Source: Takakia lepidozioides
Lineage: Eukaryota > Streptophyta > Takakiopsida > Takakiales > Takakiaceae
Length of the DNA stretch: 64,000 nucleotides
Assembly (NCBI GenBank): GCA_030704615.1
Contig: CM060734.1
Coordinates: 41,680,042 to 41,744,041, forward strand
Reading direction: 5' to 3'
Shown: in pieces, positions 49,824-61,653 of the stretch
Layout of the letters: every line of letters starts with the position of its first letter
Position numbering within the stretch: the first letter of the stretch is position 1
Notes under the pieces: model-generated
Told to the model about the DNA's origin: nothing
Database searches by the model: none
What the model saw: the letters and a program-made list of their open reading frames with translations, nothing else
Position numbers and translations under genes: made by a program

Positions 49824-52114
49824 CATCTCTGAATTGTGTACTAGCTCTAGCAGAGCTCGATGCGGGGTGTAGTTCTGTGGAATTTGCAGAGGCTATTTCA
49901 AGATCTGCATACCTTTACACCATGCTTGAGTGACTTTGGAGACCTCCTCTGGGCATGCAGGCTGAGCAACCGTAAGGGCCTCTACCCTGCGTGCCCATCT
50001 GTCTGATCGGCTACTGAGTCTTTGAGCCCCATCGTAAATTGCCCTCCATGGAAGTTAGACAAGAAGTTTGCAAGGATCTCTGTGGGTTGGATGTCAAATT
50101 AAGGCCTTTAATTCAGGTCAAGGTGAATCTTATGACTGGGGTTCTATTGCAAGACACAGCCCACAGCCCAAAGAGGGGAAATGGAATTCTTTCTTCACTT
50201 TCTACCATAAATTCTTGGCCTGTTTGATGATTCTGCACGATGTGCGACCAGAGTAGTTATCCTCAGCATACTGCATTTCAGAACTTCAGGTGTTTTTGAG
50301 TTGTTTCATGTGGACACAAGTCAAACCTATACATCGTCCATTGTCTCGTGCATTGTCTCATAGCACTCTGCTACACACACGTTTTATTCACTGCTAAAAC
50401 CATACACTCACACCTATTCCCACCCAGATCTTCCCCATTCTTCACGCTCTGCTTTCCCCCCAAAATCTCGCTCATACTCGGCCCCCGACCTGCAGTTCTG
50501 AGCTCTCTTGCGACGGATTTTGTTGCGCTGGGCTACTATCGAGACCCACCAGGTATTGTGCTTCGTGACAACTTGAGTGACGCCACGCAAGAGATCTGTG
50601 AAAGCTATGATGAGAGCGCCATTGCAGGGAGTCTTGAGAATGGAATTCAATGAGCACTAAAGAATATCGCAGGAACTTGAGTTATGTATGCAAATGCCGA
50701 AGCCACTGCCTGCGCACCACAAACCGGTGCGCGTAGCCACCTCATCCCATTGTGTCTCCATCACAGTTGGCATCCCTCGCAGATATAACGAGCGTCCGAT
50801 GTTAGGTGCATCTCGCTGATGGAACCGGGCAATTGCTTGGTGCCCAATCAAGTACAGTAACATGGACTGATTATGACTGCCGAGTCGCTCCTTTCCTTCC
50901 GAGTGTAATTTGGGTAGGCATCTTCCACCTGCCGTTGTAAGGGCCTCCTTCCATGTGGTCAAGCCCGACCAAAAGATGATGTCATGATCGGGTTTTGAAC
51001 GTCCGCCGGGCACTTCTATGTGCAAAACTCGGACCCAAACCGGTCCGATCTCCCAACTCTCTATGAAAAGCTGAAAGTTGGGAGATGGGTCCCGATCTTT
51101 GACTTTCACCTGCTATAGCAGGTTGATTTTGGCGAGCACCTGCCGAGCAGGTCTCTCTCTTGTGTGTGAAGCATGTCTCGATGTGTGTTATAACAAGTGG
51201 AAGAAGGACACCAGCAACACAACCAGATCCTCTTGGGAGATGGGGTGGTTACATGGAAGGACCCGTCGCCAAGTCGACGGTCGGGCCATTGGTCAAACCC
51301 ATTCCAACAATGATGTCATTGGAAGGGAAGGGATCGGGTCTACATGGAAATGGAAACACGCTCTAATGGGCATCCTTCCCTGTCATTCTCTGGGGCGAGG
51401 TTGATGGGCCTGAGAACGTTTATCCTACTTTGGTATGCGCGTCTAGCGCATGCCCAACGTCCGCATAGAGTGGTCTGGGCGACACAGGCGATCTCGCAAT
51501 GGTCGAGCTCTCATTTTTTAGAAGGATCTAGCGTGCACTCTCCTTTTGCCTATAGAAAATACTCTCAAGCACAAATGGCCAAAGACGGCCTCCAATGGAT
51601 CTTAACCATTAAAGGACTAGCTATTTTCTGGTGGGCCCACTAAAAAAAAAGGGTGCATACCCTTATGGCCGAGGGTGTAACTTCTTACCCCCAATCATCC
51701 ATGGGGATGAACCTTATACTTATGTGCATATCTACTAGATCCATGTCATGTCAAAAATATAGGCAAATTGACCGTTTGCAAGCTAATATGCCACAATTTG
51801 TAAATATATTCAAAAATTGCATGGAAAAATTGTTTGACACAAAATTGAAGTATCGAGTTGAATCTTTCTAGACAAAGGCCCTCCATAATCTGATTATATG
51901 GCACCTAAACTACTGCCTCCCCAGAAAATCAGACCAAAATTCCAAAAATTCAGATAGGCTGCTTTGTATGTGAAATCTTGGGGGTAAATTATCTTGTTTG
52001 ACTTCTTTCCCAAGTACACCGTGAGGTGACATTTGTTTTCCAATTCCTATGGTAAATAAGTGCACAGTACATTTCATGGTGCCTTGTCCAAAACATTCGG
52101 CATTATATATAGTT
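49824..52114. other. Gene-poor stretch
   Basis: 50890-51010 is the inverted relative of 35905-36000. The minus frame at 50657-51109 has no domain. No RNA gene or intact transposon seen. Confidence 0.4.
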
Positions 52115-52187
52115 GGAGTCCCCGCCACAAGGGTGTTCCGTGGTATGAGGGTCTAATACCAAGGTACACCATAGTAGCGGGGACTCC
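52115..52187. repeat. Hairpin-forming short element, 73 bp
   Basis: GGAGTCCCCGC (52115) and its exact complement GCGGGGACTCC (to 52187) enclose further imperfect pairing (GGGTGT/ACACC, TGGTAT/ATACC). The whole could fold into one long hairpin. It may be a minimal inverted-repeat transposon. Confidence 0.6.
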
Positions 52188-52398
52188 CACTGCATAAAGC
52201 CCAAATTTCTTTTCTTTTAATGGTGGCTCATCTTTTCAGATGGACGGTGGATATTTGTCTAGATCTATGGTTGACATTGAGTAACCTTGTACATGGAAGC
52301 GCAACCATGTTTGTGTTTTTGGTTATCGCATATTGTGTGTATTGCTATTATCCTTTAGAGTCTGCTAGTGGCGTAAATGCTTGAAGGGAGCTACGCCA

Positions 52399-53400
52399 TG
52401 AGCTTGCTCATGAGCCGAGGCTCACGATTGACCAACTAAGCGTGAGCTTGGGTGTCACGCTTAGTGGTGGTGAGCGCAAAGTGGTGCAGTATTAGAAAGG
52501 GGGCCTATACCCAAGAACAAAGGCAGACATATTCCCGCAAGAATACCAGCAGAGCCATTTAGAAACCTGGAATCGTATTGGTGCATTCATTATGTGTCTA
52601 TAATCAGGTGTGAGGACTTATGTGGACGTTGACGACCACATAATTCCTAGACCTCACAAAGCTATGTTATCATGTTATGATTCATTTTTGTTTTCTTTCT
52701 GAAATAATTTGAAATTTTTGTTTTTCTATTGTGTCATTGGAAGACTTGCGAATTATGTGGGCGTCAACACCCACATAAGTTTTGTTTTTTTGTTTTTTTT
52801 GGTGTCAATGGAGGACTTGCGGAGGTCGATGAATTATGTGGGCGGCAACACCCACATAAGTCCTCACATTATTTTATTTTTTCAAAAAAAAATCGTTTTA
52901 TTATGTCATTGGAGGACTTGCGGGAGATTTATGAATTATGTGGGCGTCAACACCCACATAAAGAGGCAATGAAGGCAAAGTAATAAGACATCCAAAATAA
53001 ATAGGACACCATGTGGAGTATCTCGTTGTTCGACAATGTAAACTCGTCGTAGCTAACAGTGTCCAAAGTTAAACTCACGTTAGCACAAACTTGGGTTGCG
53101 TCAGCAAATATTGTTTTGTTTTGTTTTTTTGTTTTTTTTTGGGTTTATCCCTTTCAAGCTCTTGTCCAAAATTGAACTCATGTGAGCATAAACTTGGGTT
53201 TCGTCAGCGAAATTGGTTTTGGTGATTATATTCTTTTTCGCTTGCCAAGGTGCTGTGACCGATGCTGTCATTCAATCATGGGATAAGTATTGGCAAGAGG
53301 CGATGCACGGAAATTCACGGAAATGGGTAAAATATCCACAGTTATGGCCCCCTTCCCAGGCCCAAGCTCATAGGCTCACTTGATCTCATGAGCAAGCTCA
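52399..53400. mobile_element. Possible inverted-repeat element containing a palindrome array
   Basis: TGAGCTTGCTCATGAG (52399-52414) returns as its exact complement CTCATGAGCAAGCTCA (53385-53400). The interval holds the palindrome array and a diverged 50-bp direct repeat (TTGTCCAAAATTGAACTCAT type, about 53060 and 53161). No target duplication is clear and the arms are partly self-complementary, so the element status is tentative. Confidence 0.4.
52618..52961. repeat. Array of four near-identical palindromes
   Basis: TTATGTGGGCG and CAACACCCACATAA form a 26-bp palindrome at 52753-52778, 52834-52859 and 52936-52961, and a diverged one at 52618-52643. The spacers also repeat (GGAGGACTTGCGG), so the unit is roughly 80-100 bp. 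Confidence 0.85.
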
Positions 53401-53418
53401 CGAATTAGCATTCATCGC

Positions 53419-53592
53419 GGTGTGTGGATTGTTCGTGACCGGTTGGTCTGATGGTGATGTTTCCCTCCTGTGTGCCCAATGGTTTATCTGAAAGGGGGTT
53501 AATTTTCCCCCCTCCTCAAGGGCCTCAATTGTGAGCAGTCGCTAGGTTTCCTTTTGAACAAAAAATAATAAAATAAAATAATAAAATAAAAT
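53419..53592 (+). mobile_element. 5'-truncated SINE copy
   Basis: It matches the 3' half of the SINE at 10538 (GTGTGTGGATTGTTCGTG, GGGGGTTAATTTTCCCCCCT, GGTTTCCTTTT) and ends in an AATAAAATAAAAT tail. The promoter boxes are missing. Confidence 0.75.
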
Positions 53593-53709
53593 CATGTTTA
53601 CCAATAGTATATTCGGGACATATGAACGGTATATCCAACAATGCTTTGCAATATTGACAAAGAAATCTGGGGCAACCTTGCTACACAATTTTTTGAGGCC
53701 TCTCATTTT

Positions 53710-54060
53710 TGAATAATTGGGAGTTTATGTCGGGCGTGTGGGACAGGGCGCGCACGCCCGCACGGATGCGGGTCGCCCTCCCCCGCCCCGCCCACCCCCA
53801 CCTGCCAGCCGCGCACTGCGGTCGGCAGCCCCGCAGCCGCCCCCGGCCCCCGCCCGGCCGCCCGCCCTCGCCGCTGGGTCCGCCCGCCATCGGGTCCCCA
53901 GTGGGTCTGCCCTTGCTGGGGTCTGCCCAAGCTCGGTCTGCGAGGTCTGCCCGCGGACCACCCCAGACCGGCACAACAGACCCAGACCTATGTGGCGCAC
54001 ATCTGCCCGTCCAGATCCGGTTTTATCCATACCGTCCGGATTTAGGGCATGCCATGGCAC
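53710..54060. other. Strongly GC-rich block at the start of the motif-rich element
   Basis: C-rich on the plus strand, with many CpG, unlike the AT-rich flanks. The overlapping open frames on both strands look like composition artefacts. The first GGTCTGCC words appear at 53905-53945. A T-run follows at about 54080. Confidence 0.7.
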
Positions 54061-54874
54061 TCGCCGATCTCCTCAGACCCCCTTTTTTTTTTTTTTTTTT
54101 CTCGTGTTGCTTGCTGCTGTTTGTTGTTTGACTGTTTAGAACCAACAGACTCGGTGGTTGTGAAGAATCCCTTAGCATAACTCCATGGACTCTCTGGCAA
54201 CGTCGGAGTCCATTGTTTTAAGCCACAGCCTCTTTTGTTCATATGCTTCTACTATTTTTGCTTTGTTGTTCGCCTATTCGTGGGACTGTTTGAGCGCGGG
54301 GAAGTGAGTTACATTGAGTTTACAGTGCAGACTTGAATGGAAGTATTTAGGTCTTTGCTAACAAGTACGACTCATTTAGCGGACAACAATTGAGAATTGG
54401 CCTTTCCCTTGTCACACTGTCTTGTTCGAGGCTTGTCCTCCATATAGCATGTGTGGAATGACATTGCAAAAATAGCGGAAGCATATGTGCATGGCTGGCT
54501 GTATAAAATTCCGATTTCCTCCCGAGTTCCGTCTCTTGGATGTTGTTTGCAAGTGGACCCACCGATGCAGGACGAAATGGGCATGTGTGGCGGAATTTTT
54601 TGTGCAACGAACCAGTGGACCTTCCAAGTGTTACCATGACAGTGCGGGGATGCAGAGACCCAGCCGGGGGACCATTGAAATGGTGAAACGGGTGGGGACA
54701 CACTGCAGACAGAGGGCAGACCAGATGGGCAGAGCAGGAGAAGAGAAGAGTGCACCATGCCAGTCCAGACGAGAAGACCGAACCAACAGACCAGCCTGGA
54801 GAACTCTGGTCAGACCCCGACGGCAGACCGAGTGCAGATAATCTTTGCCTCACGAATGCAACAGACCAGTGCCA

Positions 54875-55004
54875 CAGACCCTTTTGGCAGACCCTTTTGG
54901 CGGACCCTTTTGGTGGACCCTTTTGGCAGACCATTTTGGCTGACCCTTTTGGCAGACCATTTTGGCCGACCCTTTTGGCCGACCCTTTTGGCCGACCCTT
55001 TTGG
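54875..55004. repeat. 13-bp minisatellite built on the motif, ten copies
   Basis: Unit CAGACCCTTTTGG with variants at the first two bases (CG, TG, CT, CC) and one inner C/A change; ten contiguous units. Confidence 0.9.
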
Positions 55005-55437
55005 TGGAGACTTAGGGCAGACCATGAAAGTCCTTGGCGGCGGCCATTATTGTGCCTCTCGGGACGTTTGATGTTTCGACGGTAGTCCAATGGCCGACGT
55101 GCATGGCCTCGGCGGTCGCACACGTGCTCCTCTCACGCTTAGCAGTGAGCCGTTACATTGGGGTCCTCGCCTCTTCCTCCTCTTGCGTCTTTCGCGTCTC
55201 TCCACTTTGCGACTGCACGGTGTGTTGCGCTTCGCGGTTTCTGCCTCTTCGACTCGACGATTCGTTTGTAGCGCCCGTCCGCTCTTCAAAGGCCGCATGC
55301 CCGTCGTTGCCGAAGTGCAAAGGTATCAACTTCACCAGACTTCTTCACCGCCAGACCTTCATTTCTTTTTTTGCTTGCTCTTCTTCATTTGCATTTAGCA
55401 GACCATCTCTGACACAATTCCTCCTTTGGTTGCAGCC

Positions 55438-58400
55438 ATGGAAGAAGCTTGCCCAAAGGGCGGAGCCGATTGTGTGGAATATGTGCATGCCCCTCGCCAC
55501 AAAGCCAAGAGAAGGTATTGGTATGAGCCAACTGAGTACGATGCTAAAATAGTAGAAGCATTTTTGGACTTGCGCGTAGCAAAGGAGAAAGAGAACTGGC
55601 CAAAGGATCGGTTTCAGTGCCCCTTTTGCCCCGATATTGTCAAGGACAAAGAGACTCTAAACCGCCATGCCCTTGATGGAGGATGCAAAGGTATGGTCCC
55701 TAAGAACTTCAAGCCTTGGCCCAAGCCAAGTTCGTCTAAGGCCGCAAAAGAAATCACTGCAAAGTGTAGGGGTGCGCATGTTGTCGCTCGGTCTGCTGAG
55801 GAAGTGCGGCAGCGTTATTACACTGAAGCCGGCCTACTGAGCCCCGGCCTCGTTGTGCCAGTGAAGAAAAGGAAGCTCAGTGATGGAGCTAAAAAAAATG
55901 TAGACCGCAAAAGTCACAGATCTGGCAGTACCAGTACTGGCAGACCACGGGATATGAGAGTGAGTAGCAAAGAATTGCAACCAGGTCAGTCCCAGCAGAC
56001 CAACACCAGCAGACCACAGGCTGTCGTTTCAACTTTGTCGTCCAGTGGGGATGACTCAAGTGAGGAAGACTCTCATGAAGAGGAGGATCATGTTCAGGAC
56101 ATGTCGACGGAGCGGCCAGGACTACTTGTGAGACCGTACTTGGTGAACGACCCCATTGGGTACGCCCCGCCGGTACATGACATAACCCTTGACTCGGACA
56201 TCCCCATGGAGGAATCACACCCTCAAACAGACCCACGACGCCCACCACATATCAGACCCAACAAGCAGACCAAGAAACAGCAGACCCTGACTGACGCTCA
56301 TGGAGATGTAACGGGCACCCCTGTCTGCCCTAGCACATTGTACATGCTTCCCCACGGTCTTCTGCCAGACCAGTACCCAGATGAATCAGATCCGGACTTT
56401 TTCCCTTTTTTGTATGCTTATGTGAGATCAGGACAGATACAGCAGACCATTGACACAGCCGAGAAGAAGTGGGTGGAGGCACGATCACACCCAAGGGATG
56501 AAGACTACAACGGCCTCTAGGTACTTCAACCACTCTTTCTGCCGTCCTACCGTATTTGAGTCTTTCAATTTCCTGGTTGCAATTAGTGATATGCTATGCT
56601 GGATGTTGTATGTGTGGCCCGCTGCTGTCGGTCTACTGTTCTGGGTTTGCTATTTTGTACATGGTACTGCATTACTTGTTCTGGATGTGGTCTACTCTAT
56701 AGGTCCAGAACCGTGCGACTACTTTCCCCTGTTGAAAATCATAGTGTTTTATTATTATTATTATATATGTGGTCTGTTGCGAACCGTCTACTGTTTTGGG
56801 TCTGTTTTGCGCAACATGGTACTGCAGTTGCTTTGAAAGGCGCACTATTGCCGTGGCTGTGGTCTGCTGCATGGTCCACGGCCATGGTCTACTACTATGC
56901 TCTATTGGTCTACTGTAATGGCCTACTAGTGTATGGTCTACTGGTCTGCTGTCAGGCCCAATCTACTAGTCTATGGTCTACTGCTCTATGGTCTACTAGT
57001 CTAATGTGAAGGCCAATATTGTTGTTTGTTTTCAGGAGGCGAATGCGCAAGACAACCGAGTGTACAGGGCTTTGCAAATCTGGAAGTACAAGTTGAACGG
57101 TCCTCCTTTGGAAAATACACTTGTCCGGAATGAGGTCCGTGATATTCGTGACTACATCCTGAGTCTGTATCCACAGTCGGCTGATGCCATTGCATCAATT
57201 CAGGATGGTACCACTGGCCGCGCAGCAGGCCTCCCTCCGTCTGCTGTAAAGACTTTGACAGCGCCGGTCAGACTAGCAGACCCGGCTCAGTGGACCTTTC
57301 TTCCGTGACCTGTCCTCCAGCGGACCTTCGTACCTCTTCAGCAGACCCTCAGCAGACCACATTGCGTGGTCGAACTATTTTCCCATTTGACAGACCATGG
57401 CGTCCTCCACAGCGGTCTACAACTGATGAGGAGGACCCCACTCTTCCGAAGTTTCGTTGTAGGGAAAGCAATCAGCATCTGGAGTGGTACAATGAGCTTC
57501 ACCGCATCGTCGCCTCCCGGTGGACCTTTGCTCTGCAACACTCCTCAATGGAGTTCACAGCGGAGGAGGCGACTCGTGTTTTGGACAAAGCCCGTGAGTA
57601 TGGAGTGGTGCTTCTGGCAGAGGAGACCGAACCACCGCTTATTGCGCAGCTCTTTCTCATGCACGACCCACGCCCACAGGAGATAAGGCACATGGCCATC
57701 GCCCACCCAATATTTGGTGTTCGTCCGAAGCACTTAGCGAGCTTGACAGAGACTGCTTTTGAGGAGATGGCAGATTGTTTCCTCCGCCGTCAATGGATGC
57801 AATTTGGCAATTTCAGGTCTTACACCAAATTAAAAAAAAGACCTTAACAACCTGCGGATGGACCTGCTGCACGGAAGCGAAGAGGCTCGGGAAAGTATCA
57901 CGCAAGACGCCATGATGTGGTTTGTGACTGTGCAGGAGCGTGCGGTTTTCGACATTGCATTCAACAAACGACATGCTTTCCAAGTGCTCTGGAGCGGGTT
58001 TCCAGCAGAGGACCGTGTTGCAGCTCTAGGAGAGCTTGACGAGGCCTTCATGGATCGGCTTATGAAAGATATTGGCCTATGGACCACAGTCCTAGATCAT
58101 GGTATGTCATCAGACCTAACAGACCTTGTTAACAGACCTTTTACACCGACCTTTTAAACAGACCTTTGGAACAGACCTTTTGAACAAACCTTTTAAACAG
58201 ACCTTGACGTTGACCACGAACGAGGACCTTCTAGCAGACTTTATGAACCATGACAACCAACAAAGCCCCATGTGAATCAAACCCCCATGTATTCTTCCGT
58301 TTGTTAGCAGACCAGGGATGAGTGCTTTTGTTTTTGACGTGTTTGTGACATGTTGCAGAGTATGATCCAGAGGACGAGCTTGTTTGGAATGCTCTTGACC

Positions 58401-58717
58401 AGTACGCCAATGGCGCAAGGCAGCTTCTACGAGCCCTCCGTGGCCATAGTGGAGTCGAGTCACCCGTTAAGTGTAGGCTCATTGGAGTTCGTACAACAGC
58501 AGACACACAGAACCCAACTCCCATGGAGACCCGGGAGACCCGCAGCGAGCAAACTGTGGAGCAAGCAGACCCTTCCCAGCCAAATCCCAAGTACCGACAT
58601 GCCAACCAGCAGACCCCCGACTGGATTGCCAGTGATCCCAAGCCAGAGAATGTGGGTGACAAAAACTTTTCGTTGTCAAAACAGACTTTCGTGGAGGCAT
58701 TGCACACCTTACCCTAA
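55438..58717 (+). CDS. Element-encoded CCHC-type finger protein of unknown family (broken by one stop and two frameshifts)
   Basis: Exons 55438-56520, 57036-58101 and 58359-58717 fit with consensus borders. The start ATG follows TTGCAG|CC. Visible: a finger C61-x2-C64-x12-H77-x5-C83 (FQCPFCPDIV, LNRHALDGGC), a basic nuclear localisation signal PVKKRKLSDGAKK (about 141-153), an acidic Ser stretch SSSGDDSSEEDSHEEE (about 201-216), and a C-terminal half with VASRWTFALQ, MMWFVTVQERAVFDIAF and DPEDELVWNALDQYANGAR. Exon 1 ends in TAG exactly at the splice junction (TAG|GTACTT); CAG is the expected base triplet. One base appears lost between 57200 and 57300, and an A is extra in the A-run 57832-57839. 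Repaired, it would be about 835 aa. I do not recognise the family. A DNA-binding role for the element's motif is inference. Confidence 0.6.
58119..58210. repeat. Short motif array in the second intron
   Basis: AACAGACCTTTT-like units of 13-15 bp, about six in a row, within the putative intron 58102-58358. Confidence 0.75.
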
Positions 58718-58734
58718 ATTACCGGGGAGACCTT

Positions 58735-59180
58735 GGTTATGCAGACCTTTGCAGATAACAACTTCCAGATCGGACATGGGCAGACCTTTCCAGATCAGCG
58801 GGCACCCATCACCTTGACGAAGCAGACCGCTGCAGTGGAAATCATACCTGAGCAGACCAGTGCAGGCCAGAGCACACCACAGCAGACCCGACAAGACTAG
58901 ACACAACCAGACCACACCAAATCAGACCAGACCACCCCACACCAGACAAGACAAGAGTAGACCATAGAAGACCAGACCACAGCAGACCAGACCACAGCGC
59001 AGGACTCCAGACGATCCGAGTGCACAACAGACCATACCCCAAAAGACCAGAGGATACTAGACCACACCACACCACACCACACCGTCTCAGAGCAGACATT
59101 TTCCAACCAGTGCAGACCTGATCAGACCTTGCTGGAGCAGAGGAGAGAAGATCAGACCTTACCAGAGGACACCCTAGCTG
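58735..59180. repeat. Motif-dense spacer
   Basis: Runs such as CAGACCAGACCACAGCAGAC alternate with CCACACCACA. It reads as a simple-sequence derivative of CAGACC between two genes, without coding sense. Confidence 0.75.
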
Positions 59181-59351
59181 GTACATTGCTTGACAAATGC
59201 ATCACAGAAGTGGATCGCGACGCAGGTATGGACGCCGACACCTCACCATTCCAACATTAGCAGACCTTGCCAGTGCAAGACATCAGACCATCTGGAGACC
59301 TGGCGATAACCCAGGAAGCAACGCCCATCCTCCCTGGCACATACGAGTTGC

Positions 59352-59856
59352 CGAAATGAGAGGAGCAATTCCTTTCCACCCCACTGCAACATCTGCTGAG
59401 AAGCAGAGAATGGTAGTGGACTTTACCCTTGCCACCAGACCTTCTGACAGAGCACTACCTGAACAGAACCGGGAAGGCGTCAGTGCTCATTTATCCATAG
59501 TACAGACCAATTCTGCAATTGCAACAATGGACTATGACTGTGACAGTTTGGTCGGTGACCTTCCCCATCTGTTAGAGGCAGGGTCTACTGCAGATGAGGA
59601 TGCATCTTTGGCCATTTTGCCGCTTATTTTTGTGGACCCCGATTCGTCTGTAGACCCACTACTGCCAATAGACCAATCCGTTGATAGGGTGCTCCGCATG
59701 TTCGACCCCATAGCAGACCATTCATCAGACCTTGTCGAAACACATGCACATGTTTCTGTCCCTTCTCATTCTGTGGAACCAGTCATTGTAGTCAAAGATG
59801 TACCTGCCACAGGAGTGGTGCAATTGCAGACACCCACAGCGCCCACAAAGATCTGA
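59352..59856 (+). CDS. Acidic ORF, possible 5' part of the Ulp1-type gene
   Basis: The open frame (from 59197; an internal ATG at about 59357) reads AEKQRMVVDFTLATRPSD, TMDYDCDSLVGDLPHLLEA, VDPDSSVDPLLPIDQSVD and ends TAPTKI before TGA. It is Asp-rich with no known domain. Many DP, DQ and RP pairs are just the CAGACC motif read in different frames. It may be an exon spliced to 59985 or a separate small gene; no good donor was found near its end. Confidence 0.35.
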
Positions 59857-59984
59857 TTCCATTGCATTTTTGCAGTCCATTTTTTTTTTCCCAGTGCATT
59901 TGGATGGTTATTGCTGAAGTTTTGTTGTCTGATATTCGTGTGAAGGTTGTGGCGTCTGAGGTCTCAGCTCGTGGTCCGTCGTAG

Positions 59985-61653
59985 GTGTTCAACATGCGGT
60001 CAAGCACAAAGGGTGTACCAGTAGTGATAACCCCCACCGTAGGGGCCAGTTCGACCCATGGAATGCAGGAAGCGTCTAGAACGGGACCACAAAGTGTTAA
60101 TAAACCCCAGGACAAAATTTTGTTGCAAAGCCGAGTGAGCCAGCTCCGGGAGGGTATGAAAGAGGCGGCTGTTGCATTGGAAAAGAAGTTGGAGGAACCT
60201 GCTTCACCAAATAGAGCTGGGAAGAAGTGCATACCAGATGGCGTGGCAGACCCGAGGGTAAAAATAATTTCCCACCCAAAAGGCGTTGCAAAAAAACCGA
60301 AGTCCGGAGTATACATGAGTGCTGACCGGAAGGTCTGCTTGGAAGTGGAGAGCAAAGTTGCGGAGCTGCGTAACAAACAAAAGTAAGTGTCGTTGGTCTG
60401 CTTGCGATGCTCTGAACACACCAAGTCTATGGGTCTGCAGCAAAAAGGTTGTATGGGTCTGCTTCATGGGTCTGTGGGGTTAGATGTGGCTGTCGTTCGT
60501 CCGCTCCATTGGCCTGCTCCGTTGGTCTGGTCCTTGGGTCTGGAACCGTATCCGTTGTAGGTCTGGTCCTTTTGGGTCCGCCAGCCCGGTTCTTAAAGGG
60601 TTTTCCCGAGTTTGTGCAGGTTCACTGCCCGATTTGGCTCCACTTTCAACGCACATATCTCTGAGGGAAAAGCAATGTTGTACTTTTTTGAAAACGACCC
60701 ACAGTTTGAGTGCAGTATTTCCACCGAGGACCTCAAATCGCTAGAGAAACAAGAATCCGAGGTTACAGACCGATTGCTTGAGTTGTGGTGTAGGTTTTAT
60801 CAGAAGGATCTGGACGTCAAGACATATAATGATGTTGCTATTTTGCCGACGTGGGTTTGGAGTGTAGTGAAGATTCACTGGAGTGCAGGTCGGGAACGGG
60901 TTCGCTCGCAGGTGGAGCACGGATTGACAGTGCATCGTATGGGGAAGGACCTGAAGACCTGCAAGTACATACTGGTACCAATAGTTGATGGGTAAGTGCT
61001 CTGCATTCGTGCGTACCACTGTTTCTCTGCCCTTTATCATTGGTCCACCATCACTGGTCTGCAACATTGGTCTGCCCAGGTCTACCAGTCTGCTCAATGG
61101 ATCTGCCATTTTGATTTGCAGCTGTTCCCTTGTGCTGATGTGCCCTGCGTTGTGGTAGGTCTCATTGGAATTTGGTGATTATTGTCCGGGTGCTCCGCGA
61201 TTCACTCATCTGAACTCAATCAAGGAGATGCACAAACCCGTGGAGATATTGCCATGGGTTCGAAATGTGTATGGAGCATGTCTCGGCTTGGAGCCGCACA
61301 CTGCATCGTGGGACGAGGCCACTGGATTCAATTTTCATGTCCCTGAAGTGCCACAACAACCCTTCTCTTGGGAATGTGGCTTTTACGCCATGTCCTTTAT
61401 CGAGGGGTTCTACGAGTGGTTGAAGGGCGATCGTGGCAAATGACTTAGAGAGAGAGGAAAGCCGTTTACCTCAAAGTGGTTTACATTCTGCTATGCTTGC
61501 AGGCAACGCCTAAAATGTGTTGAGTACATTTTGAAAGCACTCAGGACTATGAAGAATGTAGTTGTAGAAAGACAGTTGTCATCTAGGAAGATCTCGGACG
61601 TGTCAGACTCTTCCGAAGTCCGGGTTATTTCATCTAGGCCTGGCAATAAATGA
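59985..61653 (+). CDS. Ulp1/SENP-like C48 cysteine protease of the element (broken)
   Basis: Exons 59985-60384, 60620-60991 and 61159-61653 join in phase with GTAAGT donors. Exon 1 has a coiled stretch (SQLREGMKEAAVALEKKLEE). Exon 2 has ILPTWVWSVVKIHW and TCKYILVPIVDG, the strand before the active His. Exon 3 opens with SHWNLVII (catalytic His); a one-base loss at about 61181-61184 then shifts to CPGAPRFTHLNSIKEMH, where Asn stands at the usual catalytic Asp. Next is PQQPFSWECGFYAMSF with the oxyanion Gln and nucleophile Cys. TGA at 61441 interrupts a frame that stays open to TGA 61651 (KCVEYILKALRTMKNV). Ulp1-type enzymes remove SUMO from proteins; in MULEs their role is unsettled. This copy cannot make the full enzyme. 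Confidence 0.75.

Noticed and set aside
52618-52961. CRISPR-like array of palindromic repeats
   Set aside because: Plant nuclear context, only four units, spacers that repeat each other and no cas genes.
53681-54139. Overlapping Pro/Arg/Ala-rich ORFs on both strands
   Set aside because: All come from the GC-rich block, where stop codons are rare; no conserved features.
54347-55123. 258-codon minus-strand ORF with KGSAKRVGQ-type repeats
   Set aside because: The repeats are the translation of the 13-bp minisatellite; no start context or domain.
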